64,000 nucleotides of DNA from Propionibacteriales bacterium (GTDB lineage Bacteria; Actinomycetota; Actinomycetes; Propionibacteriales; Nocardioidaceae), in assembly GCA_026392465.1 (NCBI GenBank), contig JAPLCA010000015.1, positions 124,001 through 188,000 on the forward strand. Direction: 5' to 3'. Shown here piece by piece: positions 32,861 through 41,483 of the stretch. The notes beneath the pieces were generated by a model. It was not told the DNA's origin. It saw nothing but the letters and a program-made list of their open reading frames with translations, and made no database searches. Position numbers and translations under genes: made by a program. How positions within the stretch are numbered: position 1 is the first letter of the stretch; every line of letters begins with the position of its first letter.

Positions 32861-33772
32861 ATGTCCGTGCACAAGATCGGGCTCGGCGCCGCGCTCGCGG
32901 CGGCCGCCCTGACCCTCACCGCCTGCGGCGGCGACCCCACCGAGGCCGGCGGCTCCAGCTCCGACTCCGACACGATCGTCATCGGGTCCGCCGACTTCGG
33001 CGAGTCCGAGATCATCGCCGAGATCTACGCCCAGGCCCTCGAGGCCAAGGACGTCAAGGTCGAGAAGAAGCTGCGCATCGGCGCCCGCGAGGCGTACATC
33101 CCGGCGCTGGAGAACGGCGAGATCGACCTCATCCCCGAGTACACCGGCAACCTGCTGCTCTACTTCGACAAGAACGCCACGGCCACCGAGTCCGGTGCCG
33201 TCGACGACGCGCTCGAGGACGCGCTGCCGGACAAGCTCGAGACCTTCGAGCCGGCCGCCGCGGAGGACAAGGACTCCTACAACGTGACGTCCGAGCTGTC
33301 GGAGAAGGAGGGCATCACCTCCATCGGCGACCTCAAGAAGCTCGGCACCGTCAAGGTCGGCGGCAACCCCGAGTTCGAGACCCGCTCGTACGGCGTGCCC
33401 GGCCTGAAGAAGGTCTACGGCGTCGAGAAGGTCGACTTCACGGCGATCAGCGACTCCGGCGGCCCCGCCACGGTCAAGGCCCTCAAGGACGGCGACGTCG
33501 ACGTCGCCAACATCTACTCCACGACCCCGTCGATCGCCGCCAACGACCTGGTGACGCTCGAGGACCCGGAGAACCTCATCGCGGCGCAGAACATCGTCCC
33601 GCTGATCAACGAGGCGAAGGCCAGCGACACGGTCGAGGACACCCTGGACGCCGTGTCGGAGCAGCTGACCACCGAGGACCTCATCGAGCTGAACGGCCGC
33701 GTCGACGGTGACGAGAAGGCCGACCCGGCCACCGTCGCCAAGGAGTGGCTGCAGGAGAAGAACCTCATCTGA
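32861..33772 (+). CDS. OpuC/ProX-type substrate-binding lipoprotein
   Basis: This 303-residue lipoprotein has the signal AALTLTACGG (lipobox LTAC) followed by a Ser-rich linker and the OpuAC-type binding fold: GSADFGESEIIAEIYAQALE, LIPEYTGNLLLYF and DVANIYSTTPSIAAND. It captures the substrate outside the cell for the ATPase and permeases encoded upstream. GGAGAGAC before ATG 32861 is a good ribosome site. A strong terminator follows. Confidence 0.93.
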   Translation: MSVHKIGLGAALAAAALTLTACGGDPTEAGGSSSDSDTIVIGSADFGESEIIAEIYAQALEAKDVKVEKKLRIGAREAYIPALENGEIDLIPEYTGNLLLYFDKNATATESGAVDDALEDALPDKLETFEPAAAEDKDSYNVTSELSEKEGITSIGDLKKLGTVKVGGNPEFETRSYGVPGLKKVYGVEKVDFTAISDSGGPATVKALKDGDVDVANIYSTTPSIAANDLVTLEDPENLIAAQNIVPLINEAKASDTVEDTLDAVSEQLTTEDLIELNGRVDGDEKADPATVAKEWLQEKNLI

Positions 33773-33790
33773 GGTCGCCTTCCAGCGAGC

Positions 33791-33838
33791 CGACGCCCCC
33801 TCCTGCTGCCCCCTGCGTGGCACCGGGAGGGGGCGTCG
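33791..33838 (+). terminator. Terminator of the CDO-rhodanese-OpuC operon
   Basis: CGACGCCCCCTCC (33791-33803) pairs perfectly with GGAGGGGGCGTCG (33826-33838), a 13-bp stem with a 22-base loop. It lies 18 bases after the binding-protein stop. No T-run follows, as is common in actinobacteria. Confidence 0.7.
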
Positions 33839-33882
33839 TCGCATCCGGGCACGTCACACCGACCTGTGGCACCCTGTGACTC

Positions 33883-34693
33883 GTGCCACAGGCGAAGCTG
33901 CGCGGGATCTCGTTCCACCACACCGACACCGGGGAGCCCTGGCCCGGTGCGCCGACCCTCGTGATGGGCCACGGGCTGCTGTTCAGCGGGTGGATGTTCC
34001 ACCCGCAGGTGGCGGTGCTGCGCGACCGGTACCGCTGCATCACCGTCGACTGGCGAGGGCAGGGTGACACGCCCGCGGCCGAGGACGGGACGGCCGACAT
34101 GGACACCCTGACCGGACCTCGTGGCCCTGCTGGACCACCTCGGCCTCGGCGCCGTGCACTACGCCGGTCTGTCGATGGGCGGCTTCGTGGGCATGCGCCT
34201 GGCGGCGCGGCACCCCGAGCGGGTCCGCTCGCTCGTGCTCCTGGACACCAGCGCCGGTCCCGAGGACCCGGACAAGGTGGCGCAGTACCGGCTGCTGGCC
34301 CGGGTGTACCGCTGGCTGGGCATCGGGCCGGTGCGGGGCAAGGTCGAGCCGCTCATGTTCGGGCCGCACCTCCTCGCGTCGCCACGGCGCGCGGAGGTCG
34401 TCGAACCGTGGGTGGCGAAGCTCCGCACCGTCGACCGTCGCGGCATGCGTGCCGCCATCCTCGGGGTCACCGACCGGCTGCCCGTGGTCGACGAGCTGCC
34501 CCTGATCACCGCTCCCACGCTCGTCGTGGTCGGCGCCGACGACGTCGCGACCCCCGTCGCGAAGGCGGAGGCCATCGTCGCAGGCATCCCGGGCGCCCGG
34601 CTCGAGGTCGTCCCCGACGCGGGGCACTCGAGCACCGTCGAGCAGCCGGAGGCGGTCACGCGGCTGTTGGAGGCGTTCCTCGCCGAGCACTGA
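33883..34693 (+). pseudogene. Alpha/beta hydrolase, frameshifted
   Basis: Two frames together make one alpha/beta hydrolase of about 269 residues. The first (GTG 33883) gives the oxyanion region VMGHGLLFSGWMFHP and DWRGQGDTP. It then goes out of frame at about 34111-34116 (ACC-G-GAC), where one extra G, or two missing bases, shifts the frame. The second frame carries the nucleophile elbow GLSMGGFVGM, the acid in VVVGADDVATP and the His in PDAGHSS. Everything else is intact, so the shift is recent or a sequencing error. Confidence 0.85.
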
Positions 34694-34724
34694 CGGCCCG
34701 GTCCGTCCTGCTCGTCGAGCCCGC

Positions 34725-35585
34725 TCAGCCGAGGACGGTCCAGGGCCGGCGGGGCACCGTCCCGGCCGCGAAGGACCCCAGCAGGTCCGCGGGGGTGTCG
34801 CCGACGAGGCCCAGCGACTCGACGATCATCGACCACGCACGGTCGCGACCCAGGTCGCGCAGGGTCACGGCCCCGTCGCGCTTCGCGAGGCGACGGCCGT
34901 CGACGTTGACCGCCAGCGGCACGTGCGCGTAGGTGGGTGCGGGCAGGTCGAGCAGCGACGCGAGGTATGCCTGGCGCGCCGCGGAGGTGAGCAGGTCGTC
35001 GGCCCGCACCACCTGGTCGACGTCCTGCGCGGCGTCGTCGACGACGACCGCGAGGTTGTAGGCGGGTGTGCCGTCGTTGCGGCGCAGCACCACGTCGTCC
35101 ACGACCCCCTCGACGTCGCCGTGCAGGACGTCGTGCACCGTCCACGAGGTCACCGCGGCACGCAGCCGCAGCGCGGCGGGTCGTGCGGTGGCCCGGGCCG
35201 CCCGCTGCGCGTCGGTCAGGTCGCGGCAGGTCCCCGGGTAGGCGCCGGGAGGCAGGTGGGGTGCGCTGGGCGCGTCCTGGACCTCGCGGCGGGTGCAGAA
35301 GCAGGGGTAGACGAGGTCGGCGTCGGCCAGCACCTCGACCGCCGCGTCGTACGCGGCGCGGCGCTCGCTCTGGCGGACCACCGGTCCGTCCCAGTCGAGG
35401 CCGATCTTCGCGAGGTCGTCGAGCTGTCGCTGCTCCGCGCCGGGACGGACACGGTCGAGGTCCTCCACGCGCAGCACGAAGGCTCGCCCGGTCGAGCGCG
35501 CGAACAGCCAGGCGAGCAGCGCGGTGCGGAGGTTACCGACGTGCAGGTCGCCGGACGGCGAGGGAGCGAAGCGTCCGGCGGGCAT
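34725..35585 (-). CDS. gluQ: Glutamyl-Q tRNA(Asp) synthetase
   Basis: This 286-residue protein is a glutamyl-tRNA synthetase catalytic domain without an anticodon-binding part, which is the GluQRS form. It attaches glutamate to the queuosine base of tRNA-Asp. The HIGH-like motif is in FAPSPSGDLHVGNLRTALL and the KMSKS-like motif is LAKRDGA. The zinc-site cysteines are in YPCFCTRREV and GAYPGTCRD. It is convergent with the hydrolase gene. The likely substrate tRNA-Asp lies 5 kb away, probably by coincidence. Confidence 0.93.
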   Translation of the reverse strand: MPAGRFAPSPSGDLHVGNLRTALLAWLFARSTGRAFVLRVEDLDRVRPGAEQRQLDDLAKIGLDWDGPVVRQSERRAAYDAAVEVLADADLVYPCFCTRREVQDAPSAPHLPPGAYPGTCRDLTDAQRAARATARPAALRLRAAVTSWTVHDVLHGDVEGVVDDVVLRRNDGTPAYNLAVVVDDAAQDVDQVVRADDLLTSAARQAYLASLLDLPAPTYAHVPLAVNVDGRRLAKRDGAVTLRDLGRDRAWSMIVESLGLVGDTPADLLGSFAAGTVPRRPWTVLG

Positions 35586-35718
35586 CTTCGGAGTATGTCG
35601 GATGGGTCTCGACGTAGCGGACGACCATCGTCACGAGGCGGTGCGCCCCGAGCAGGAAGATGGCGCCGACGAAGAGCGTCAGGATGAGGCTGAGGAAGGT
35701 GAGGAAGACGACGACCAT
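35533..35718 (-). CDS. Small membrane protein overlapping gluQ
   Basis: This 61-residue open frame starts at ATG 35718. It has a hydrophobic N-terminal helix (TFLSLILTLFVGAIFLLG) and a charged C-terminus with EDARRTLRSLAVRRPARR. It overlaps the first 53 bases of gluQ in another frame on the same strand. The lipid-anchor-like layout makes it believable, but no family is recognised, and short hydrophobic frames arise by chance in such DNA. Confidence 0.4.
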   Translation of the reverse strand: MVVVFLTFLSLILTLFVGAIFLLGAHRLVTMVVRYVETHPTYSEDARRTLRSLAVRRPARR

Positions 35719-35959
35719 GACGCCACTGTAGGTCGCGAACTACACCGTTCCAACTCGGATCTGCGCAGGTCAGACGGGATCTCTGGAGATTCGCCCACAA
35801 TGTGACGAAGATCACTTCTGTGGTCTCGCGCGAGTGCTCCTGCGGTTGCACGTGCGGGCGGACGGGACGCACGACCGACGGTGGCGGGTCCGGGGGCGCG
35901 GGTGCCCGCTCCCGTAGGATCGGCTCTCGTCGGGCAGTGCGCCCGAGACCTGAGGAGGC

Positions 35960-36715
35960 GTGGTGGTGGCGGAGTCGAACGCGTCGACGATGCGCTCGCT
36001 CGACCGCGCCATCGACGTGCTCGAGGTCCTCGAGGCCGCGCCGCACGGGCTGCGGCTGAGCGAGATCGCCCGCCGCTCGGGTCTGCACGTGGCCACGGCC
36101 CAGCGGATCCTGGGTGCGCTCGAGACCCGCGGCCGGGTCGAGCGCGAGGACAACCGCTACCGCGCCGGGGTCGGCCTGCTCTTCGGGGCGCACGCCTTCC
36201 TGACCGGCAGTCCGCTGGTGCTGAACGCCCGTCCCGTGCTGCAGGACCTCGCCGCCGAGACCGGGCTCGCCTCGTCGGTCTTCGTGCGCACCGGCACCAG
36301 CCGCGCCGTCATCGCCCGCGTCGAGGGGTCCAACCCGCTGCGCTACGAGCTGCCCGTCGGGGAGCGGCTGCCGCTGCACCTGGGCGCGGGCAAGGTGCTC
36401 GCCGCCTACCTCCCGGAGTCGTTGCAGCAGCGGGTGGTCGACGAGGCGGTGCCGTTCGTCACCGCCAGCGGCGTCGAGATCGACCTCGCGGCGTGGCGGG
36501 AGGCGCTGGTGACGATCCGAGCACGCGGCTACGTGGTCTCCGAGGGTGAGCGCGTCATCGGCGCCCGCTCCGTCGCGGCCGCTGTGCGCCTGGGCGACGA
36601 CGTCGTGGCCGCCCTCCAGGTGGCGGGTACGACGGAGACCTTCCCGGAGTCGCGGATCGAGACGTGGTCGGCAGCCGTGCGCAACGCGGCGTCCGCTCTC
36701 AGCCGCCGGCTCTGA
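35960..36715 (+). CDS. IclR-family regulator
   Basis: This 251-residue protein has an N-terminal winged helix (LDRAIDVLEVLEAAPHGLRL, LHVATAQRILGALETRG) and an IclR effector domain with LPLHLGAGKVLAAYLPE and a C-terminal VAAAVRLGDDVVAALQVAG. GTG 35960 has a GAGGAG site ending two bases upstream; the in-frame GTGs at 35963 and 35966 are alternatives. It is convergent with the operon at 36755-40749, whose carboxylic-acid metabolism it may control, as IclR proteins often regulate nearby catabolic genes. Confidence 0.9.
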   Translation: MVVAESNASTMRSLDRAIDVLEVLEAAPHGLRLSEIARRSGLHVATAQRILGALETRGRVEREDNRYRAGVGLLFGAHAFLTGSPLVLNARPVLQDLAAETGLASSVFVRTGTSRAVIARVEGSNPLRYELPVGERLPLHLGAGKVLAAYLPESLQQRVVDEAVPFVTASGVEIDLAAWREALVTIRARGYVVSEGERVIGARSVAAAVRLGDDVVAALQVAGTTETFPESRIETWSAAVRNAASALSRRL

Positions 36716-36754
36716 CCCCGATCGGCGCAGCCCCGCTCGCTCAGACCCCTGTTC

Positions 36755-37741
36755 TCAGCGCAGGGCCGTCGCGTTGGCCGGCGAGCCGACCCCGCCCTCG
36801 AGGTGCAGCGGCTTGACGACGACGAGGCAGTGCCAGCGCTGGTCCGCCGCGCACGCCGCGGCGAGGGCGTCGAGACGCCACAGCTCACCCAGGGGCATCC
36901 CGAGCGAGGCGATGAGCTCCTGGTGCATCATCCCCGCGTCGTCGACGGCCGACGCGGCGAACTCGGTGTCGGGGACCACAGGAAGCCGCTCGACCGCGAA
37001 CGTGTCCGTGGCGAACAGGGCGACCCGGTGATCCCAGAGCCACCGGGGGAGGGCGCGGCGCTGCGCGAAGCCGGTGGCGCACCGACGGTCGCGGACCTCG
37101 GTGCGTGCCTCCCGGTCCAGCGCGAGGTACCACGAGGCCCAGCCGGTGTGCACGAGCACGAGATCGCCCGGCCCGACGGCGACGTCCTGACGCCGGGCGG
37201 CGGCCTCCAGGTCGTCGACCTCGAGGACCTCGCCTCGTGCGTGGTCCAGCGGCGCCCCGAGGTCGGCCCGGGCGGCCGCGACGTCGAGCAGCACCCCGCG
37301 ACCCACGACGGGCCGTTCGGCCCAGCGCTGTACCCCGAGGGTGGGACTGCCGACGGCGATCCGCGCGTCGGCGTGCCCGTCGTAGAACCCCCAGTCCTGG
37401 GCGCGCCGGTGCCGTAGGCCGTCGACCTGGGAGCTCGCCTGCAGGAAGAAGTCGAGGCTGTCGTCGCGGGACTGCGGGTGTCCGGCGACGATCGTGTGCC
37501 GGGGCGCCTGGCGGGCGCGGGCCATCGGCGGGTCGAAGGCGGCGAGGCCGTGGTCGAGGTTCACGACCTCGCCCGTCCGCACCAGCGCCGCCGCCGCGAG
37601 CACCTGCTCCGGTCCGGCGAGGTCGGCCATGCCGCGCTCGCTGGTCGGGTCGAACAGTCCCCAGGTGGAGCCTGGAGGGGCGTCACCGCGTCGCAGCAGG
37701 TCGTCGTACGACGCGGTGACGTCGAGGGGTCCGTCAGGCAT
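36755..37741 (-). CDS. Cyclase-family metal-dependent hydrolase
   Basis: This 328-residue protein resembles the cyclase family (kynurenine formamidase-like amidohydrolases). It has a long N-terminal part (GSTWGLFDPTSERGMADL) and the HTGWASWY and DTFAVERLPVVPDTEF segments seen in that family's larger bacterial members. The usual HxGTHxDxxxH metal motif is not obvious: the corresponding region reads SSQVDGLRHRRAQDWGFYDG, which keeps a D and an H. It probably hydrolyses a ring or amide in the pathway of the operon. Its start overlaps the preceding gene by eight bases. Confidence 0.75.
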   Translation of the reverse strand: MPDGPLDVTASYDDLLRRGDAPPGSTWGLFDPTSERGMADLAGPEQVLAAAALVRTGEVVNLDHGLAAFDPPMARARQAPRHTIVAGHPQSRDDSLDFFLQASSQVDGLRHRRAQDWGFYDGHADARIAVGSPTLGVQRWAERPVVGRGVLLDVAAARADLGAPLDHARGEVLEVDDLEAAARRQDVAVGPGDLVLVHTGWASWYLALDREARTEVRDRRCATGFAQRRALPRWLWDHRVALFATDTFAVERLPVVPDTEFAASAVDDAGMMHQELIASLGMPLGELWRLDALAAACAADQRWHCLVVVKPLHLEGGVGSPANATALR

Positions 37742-38039
37742 CCTCGTCCCTCGCGCTGGCGGGTCGCAGGTACTCGAGCGCGAACGCGAACAGCCCGCAC
37801 ACGGTGGCGATCGTGAAGGTCGGCGGCCCGAGCCGCTCCCCGATCGCGGCCACCGCGGGACCGTCGCCGGTGACGAGCTCCACGGCCTGCGCCCCGACGA
37901 GCACGAACCCGCCGGCCAGGAACACCAGGAGCGTGACGACGAAGCCGAGCCGCAGGAAGGATCGCAGCCGGGCCGTCGCCGGTCTCTCGGACGGTGTCGT
38001 GGACGGATCGAGGGTCGTCGGGTGGTCGAGGGGGTTCAT
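37734..38039 (-). CDS. Small two-helix membrane protein, transporter partner
   Basis: This 101-residue protein has a soluble Thr/Pro-rich N-terminus and two hydrophobic segments (LGFVVTLLVFLAGGFVLVG and FTIATVCGLFAFALEYLR). It lies between a DctM-like permease and a cyclase gene and overlaps both. By position it may be a DctQ-like small subunit of the transporter, although true DctQ proteins are larger with four helices. No direct homology is recognised. Confidence 0.7.
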   Translation of the reverse strand: MNPLDHPTTLDPSTTPSERPATARLRSFLRLGFVVTLLVFLAGGFVLVGAQAVELVTGDGPAVAAIGERLGPPTFTIATVCGLFAFALEYLRPASARDEDA

Positions 38040-39373
38040 ACGGGCAGCACTCCAGACGCGATGAGGACGCCGATGCCCAGGATGGGCAGGCAGAAGTAGG
38101 TGACGAGGGGGCGGAACATCTTGGCGGGGTCGACCTGGGCGAGTCCTGCGGCGACGTAGATCGGCGCGCCGGACGGGGGCGAGGCGCCCTCGGTCGAGGC
38201 GAAGATGAGGACGGCCGTCGCCGCCACGGCCGGCTCGACGCCGACGCCGATGAGCGCGGCCACGGCCACCGGACCGATCGCCGCCATGGTGGCCGACGCG
38301 GTGAGCGGGATGGCGATCGCGACCACGACGGCACCGACGATGAGCGCCATCACCGGACGGGGGGCGTCGACGGCCTCCAGCGCGGTGGTCAGCTGCGCCG
38401 GCAGTCCGAGCTCGCCGAGGACGTTCGCCGCCGCGAACGCGGCCACGATCGTCACGCCGATGACCCCGAACCGCGGAGCGGCCCCGGCGAGGAGCTCGAA
38501 CCAGTCGCGGCCCGCGCGGGGCAGGTGTCGCCGGCCGAGGAACCCGACGATCGCGATCATCAGGACGGGGATCCAGACGATGAGGCTGAGCGCCTCACCC
38601 GTGTCGACGCCGACGTAGTCGCTGAGCCGCGCCGACGTCCAGCCCATCGTGAGCAGGACCGGCACGACCATCCCGATGAACAGGGTCAGCGAGGTCCACC
38701 CGCGCGAGAAGCTGCGCGCGAACGGCAGTCGGTCGGCGGGGTCCATCGCGCGCAGGTCGTACTTGCGGACCATGTAGGCGTTCATCACGAGGCGCACACC
38801 GAGGCACCAGAGACCGCCGATCGCGAGCGGGATGACCAGCTCGTCCACGGTGAGCGTCCCGGTGGTCGCCAGGGCACCCGTGAGGATGAACATCGTCGAG
38901 CTGAACGGGAACGTGACGCCCATGCCGGCGCACCCGGCGACGACGCTGCCCGCGATCTCCGGCCGGACCTGGGCGCGCTTCATCCAGGGGATGGTGATCG
39001 AGCCGACCGCTGCCGTCACCGACGCGCCCACGTGGGCGACGGAGCCGAACGCTCCGGCGGCGACGGTGCTCGTGTAGACCGGTCCGCCGCGGACGCGGCC
39101 GAGCACCGAGTTCAGGATGTCGATCATGCGGTCCAGCACCGGCGTCTGGCCGAGGACGTAGCTCATGAAGACGAAGGCGAGGCCCGCGAACATGACCTGC
39201 TCCTGCGTGGCCTCCCAGAAGGCGTGGGTGAGGACGGTCCAGGCGTCGGCGCCGGCGAACGCCGTGACGACGAGCAGGCCGACCAGCATGGCCTCGCCGA
39301 TGTTGCGGCCGAGGACGAAGTTCCACACGACGATCGCCGCCATGTAGACGAGCAGGGCGATGATCGCGCTCAC
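38036..39373 (-). CDS. DctM-like TRAP transporter large permease
   Basis: This 445-residue membrane protein has about twelve hydrophobic segments. GSVAHVGASVTAAVGSITIP, MKRAQVRPEIAGSVVAGCAG and EGASPPSGAPIYVAAGLAQV correspond to the DctM signatures. It would import a dicarboxylate or related organic acid with a sodium or proton gradient. No DctP binding protein is in the window. The start is GTG 39373, which overlaps the stop of the gene upstream; the longer open frame continues through that gene and is not real. Confidence 0.85.
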   Translation of the reverse strand: MSAIIALLVYMAAIVVWNFVLGRNIGEAMLVGLLVVTAFAGADAWTVLTHAFWEATQEQVMFAGLAFVFMSYVLGQTPVLDRMIDILNSVLGRVRGGPVYTSTVAAGAFGSVAHVGASVTAAVGSITIPWMKRAQVRPEIAGSVVAGCAGMGVTFPFSSTMFILTGALATTGTLTVDELVIPLAIGGLWCLGVRLVMNAYMVRKYDLRAMDPADRLPFARSFSRGWTSLTLFIGMVVPVLLTMGWTSARLSDYVGVDTGEALSLIVWIPVLMIAIVGFLGRRHLPRAGRDWFELLAGAAPRFGVIGVTIVAAFAAANVLGELGLPAQLTTALEAVDAPRPVMALIVGAVVVAIAIPLTASATMAAIGPVAVAALIGVGVEPAVAATAVLIFASTEGASPPSGAPIYVAAGLAQVDPAKMFRPLVTYFCLPILGIGVLIASGVLPV

Positions 39374-40749
39374 GACACCTCCTCCTGGGCCCGACGGTAC
39401 GCGTCGACGGCCGCCGTGATGCCCTCGCGACGCCGGGCCTCGTCCTCCTGCACGGCGCGGGCGGCGGGGAGGAGCGCGGGCGCCTCGTGCGGCCGGACGA
39501 AGGTGACGCCGTCGCCGTCGGCCACCACGAGGTCGCCCTCGAGGCACACGACCCCGCCCACCGACACGGGCTCCCCGTGGTGGAAGGGCCCGTTCTTGTA
39601 GGGGCCGGCGGCGTTGCGGGCACGGTGCCAGATGGGGAAGCCCATGTCCTGCAGGTCCTCCGCGTCGCGGATGGCGCCGTCGATGACCATGCCCGCGACC
39701 CCCTGGGCGATGAGGCGACCGGCGATGAGCTCGCCGACCAGGGCGCGGCTGGTGTCGGCCTGTCCGTCGACGACGATGACGTCGTGCGGGCGGGCCTCGT
39801 CGATGATGCGCTGGATCCCGACGTTGTCGCCACCGGCGACGGTCACGGTACGGGCGCGGCCGACCATGGTCGCGCCGCGCCACGGGGCGTGCAGGTCGCG
39901 GGTGATGCCGAGACGACCGCGGGCGTCGCCGATGTTGGCCACCGGCAGGTCCTCCCACGCACGGAGCACCTCGGCGTCGACGATCGTGTGGTTCTCGGCG
40001 AGCTGCTGGTGCAGGGCCGCGGTCGCGCGAGCCATGACGGGCACCAGGCCAGCGTCGGCGATCTGCCGGGTCGCGTCGCGCATCTCGTGTGCCCGCCGTG
40101 CGGCGTGCTTGTAGGTGCTGTCGTAGAGCCGGTCCATCGCGACAGCGCCGTCGGCGAGCTGCTCGGCGACCTGCTCGCGGGTCCAGTCCTCGAGCCCGGC
40201 CGCCCGGCCGGCCTCGAGCGTCTCGACGATGAGCGCCGCGACCCCCTTCATCCAGCTCGAGCGGACCAGCTTGCGGGTGGCGGCGTCGCCGGGCGCACCG
40301 CTGATGTCGTCGACGTCGGCACCGAGCGCGGCGAACAACGAGGCGGCGACGGCGCTGCCGGAGCCGCTCACGATCAGCGGGGTGCGGGCGCCGAAGGTCG
40401 GGACCGAGCCGATCACGGCGACGTCGGCGAGGAGGACGTCGTGCCCCTCGAGTGCGGCGCGGACGTCGTCCTTCAGGGCCGACGAGCCCGAGTTCATGTC
40501 GGCGAGGCAGGAGCCGGGACGCATCGCTGTGGCGGCCTCGGTGGCCACGGCCACGGCGGCCCGAGCCCCGGTGAGGCCGAGCACGACGTCGGCCTCGAGG
40601 ACCGCGTCGGCGATCGAGGTCGCGCGGACGACGTGGTCGGGCGTGGGGACGTCGCCGGGGTCGTAGCCCGTGACGTCCCAGCCCTGCATCGTGCAGGCCG
40701 AGGCGTACAGCGCGCCGGCTTCACCCAGTCCAAGTACCGCTACGTGCAT
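39370..40749 (-). CDS. Dehydrogenase/RraA-like aldolase fusion
   Basis: This 459-residue protein joins two enzymes. Residues 1 to about 250 are a 6-phosphogluconate/3-hydroxyisobutyrate-type dehydrogenase: loop VAVLGLGEAGALYA and a DUF1932-like SSWMKGVAALIVETLEAGRA. Residues 270-459 are an RraA/HMG-aldolase-like domain with NIGDARGRLGI, VVDGQADTSRALVGE and GMVIDGAIRDAEDL. RraA-like enzymes split 4-carboxy-4-hydroxy-2-oxoadipate or similar acids. It is the first gene of the operon, and the transporter next to it may bring in the substrate. The N-terminal half could recycle or reduce the product. Confidence 0.85.
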   Translation of the reverse strand: MHVAVLGLGEAGALYASACTMQGWDVTGYDPGDVPTPDHVVRATSIADAVLEADVVLGLTGARAAVAVATEAATAMRPGSCLADMNSGSSALKDDVRAALEGHDVLLADVAVIGSVPTFGARTPLIVSGSGSAVAASLFAALGADVDDISGAPGDAATRKLVRSSWMKGVAALIVETLEAGRAAGLEDWTREQVAEQLADGAVAMDRLYDSTYKHAARRAHEMRDATRQIADAGLVPVMARATAALHQQLAENHTIVDAEVLRAWEDLPVANIGDARGRLGITRDLHAPWRGATMVGRARTVTVAGGDNVGIQRIIDEARPHDVIVVDGQADTSRALVGELIAGRLIAQGVAGMVIDGAIRDAEDLQDMGFPIWHRARNAAGPYKNGPFHHGEPVSVGGVVCLEGDLVVADGDGVTFVRPHEAPALLPAARAVQEDEARRREGITAAVDAYRRAQEEVS

Positions 40750-40754
40750 CACAT

Positions 40755-40769
40755 TCTCATTCCGTGAGA
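40755..40769. promoter_or_regulatory. Short dyad upstream of the fusion gene, possible IclR site
   Basis: TCTCA-TTCCG-TGAGA is a 5-bp inverted repeat with a 5-base spacer, six bases upstream of ATG 40749 on the minus strand. The surrounding DNA is less GC-rich (GTTGTATCGAAACGAG). A regulator could bind here, and the IclR protein at 35960 is a candidate. Confidence 0.3.
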
Positions 40770-40975
40770 GGTTGTATCGAAACGAGTGTGAGGGGCGGCA
40801 CACTATTCGTCAAGCGCGGCGCGTGACGGGGGCCACGTCCCGCGGCCTGTGGAGGCCGGGGTGGGCCCTCGCGGCACGGGGTCGGGCGCGACGCAGCACG
40901 ACGGCGTCACGGCGCGATGGGCGAGGACGCGGCGGTGACGGGTGCGGGAGGGCGGGTCGCCGAGCGACCTGCCGG

Positions 40976-41051
40976 TGGTACCCCCTACGGGATTCGAACC
41001 CGCGCTACCGCCTTGAAAGGGCGGCGTCCTGGGCCGCTAGACGAAGGGGGC
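40976..41051 (-). tRNA. tRNA-Glu (TTC)
   Basis: The cloverleaf begins GCCCCCTTCGTCTAGCGG on the minus strand. The acceptor pairs with AGGGGGT, and the anticodon loop CTTTCAA (anticodon TTC) sits on CCGCC/GGCGG. The T-loop is TTCGAAT. Discriminator A and an encoded CCA end at 40976, unlike the other two tRNAs here. It is the first of the minus-strand Glu, Asp, Phe series. Confidence 0.97.
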
Positions 41052-41135
41052 GCGGCGGTCCCAGCATACGGGTGCCCGACCCCGCCGACCTGGACGGCCG
41101 GGTCCCCACCGGCCCTCGGGCAGGATGGGGGCGTG

Positions 41136-41483
41136 GTGGAGATGAGCGAGGACCGGTTCGCCGAGCTGGTCGAGGCGGCGTTCGCGCAGGTCCCCGAGGA
41201 GCTGACCGCGCTGCTCGACAACGTCGTGCTGTTCGTCGAGGACGACGCGCCCGCCGACGACCCCGACCTGCTCGGGCTGTACGACGGTGTCGCCCTCACC
41301 GAGCGCGACACCGCCTACGGCGGCGTGCTGCCCGACCGGATCATGATCTTCCGCCGACCGACGCTGGCCATCTGCGAGACGGAGGCCGAGGTCGTCGAGG
41401 AGGTCGGCATCACGGTGGTCCACGAGATCGCCCACCACTTCGGCATCGACGACGACCGGCTGCACGAGCTCGGCTATGCGTAG
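41136..41483 (+). CDS. Small zinc metallopeptidase family protein
   Basis: This roughly 115-residue protein belongs to the minimal zincin family common in actinobacteria (DUF1025/Zn metallopeptidase). It opens with SEDRFAELVEAAFAQVPEEL and carries the metal site VVHEIAHHFGIDDDRLHELG, i.e. HExxH with a downstream Asp. The target is unknown. GTG 41136 and ATG 41142 are both possible starts. It overlaps the pirin gene by eight bases. Confidence 0.88.
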   Translation: MEMSEDRFAELVEAAFAQVPEELTALLDNVVLFVEDDAPADDPDLLGLYDGVALTERDTAYGGVLPDRIMIFRRPTLAICETEAEVVEEVGITVVHEIAHHFGIDDDRLHELGYA

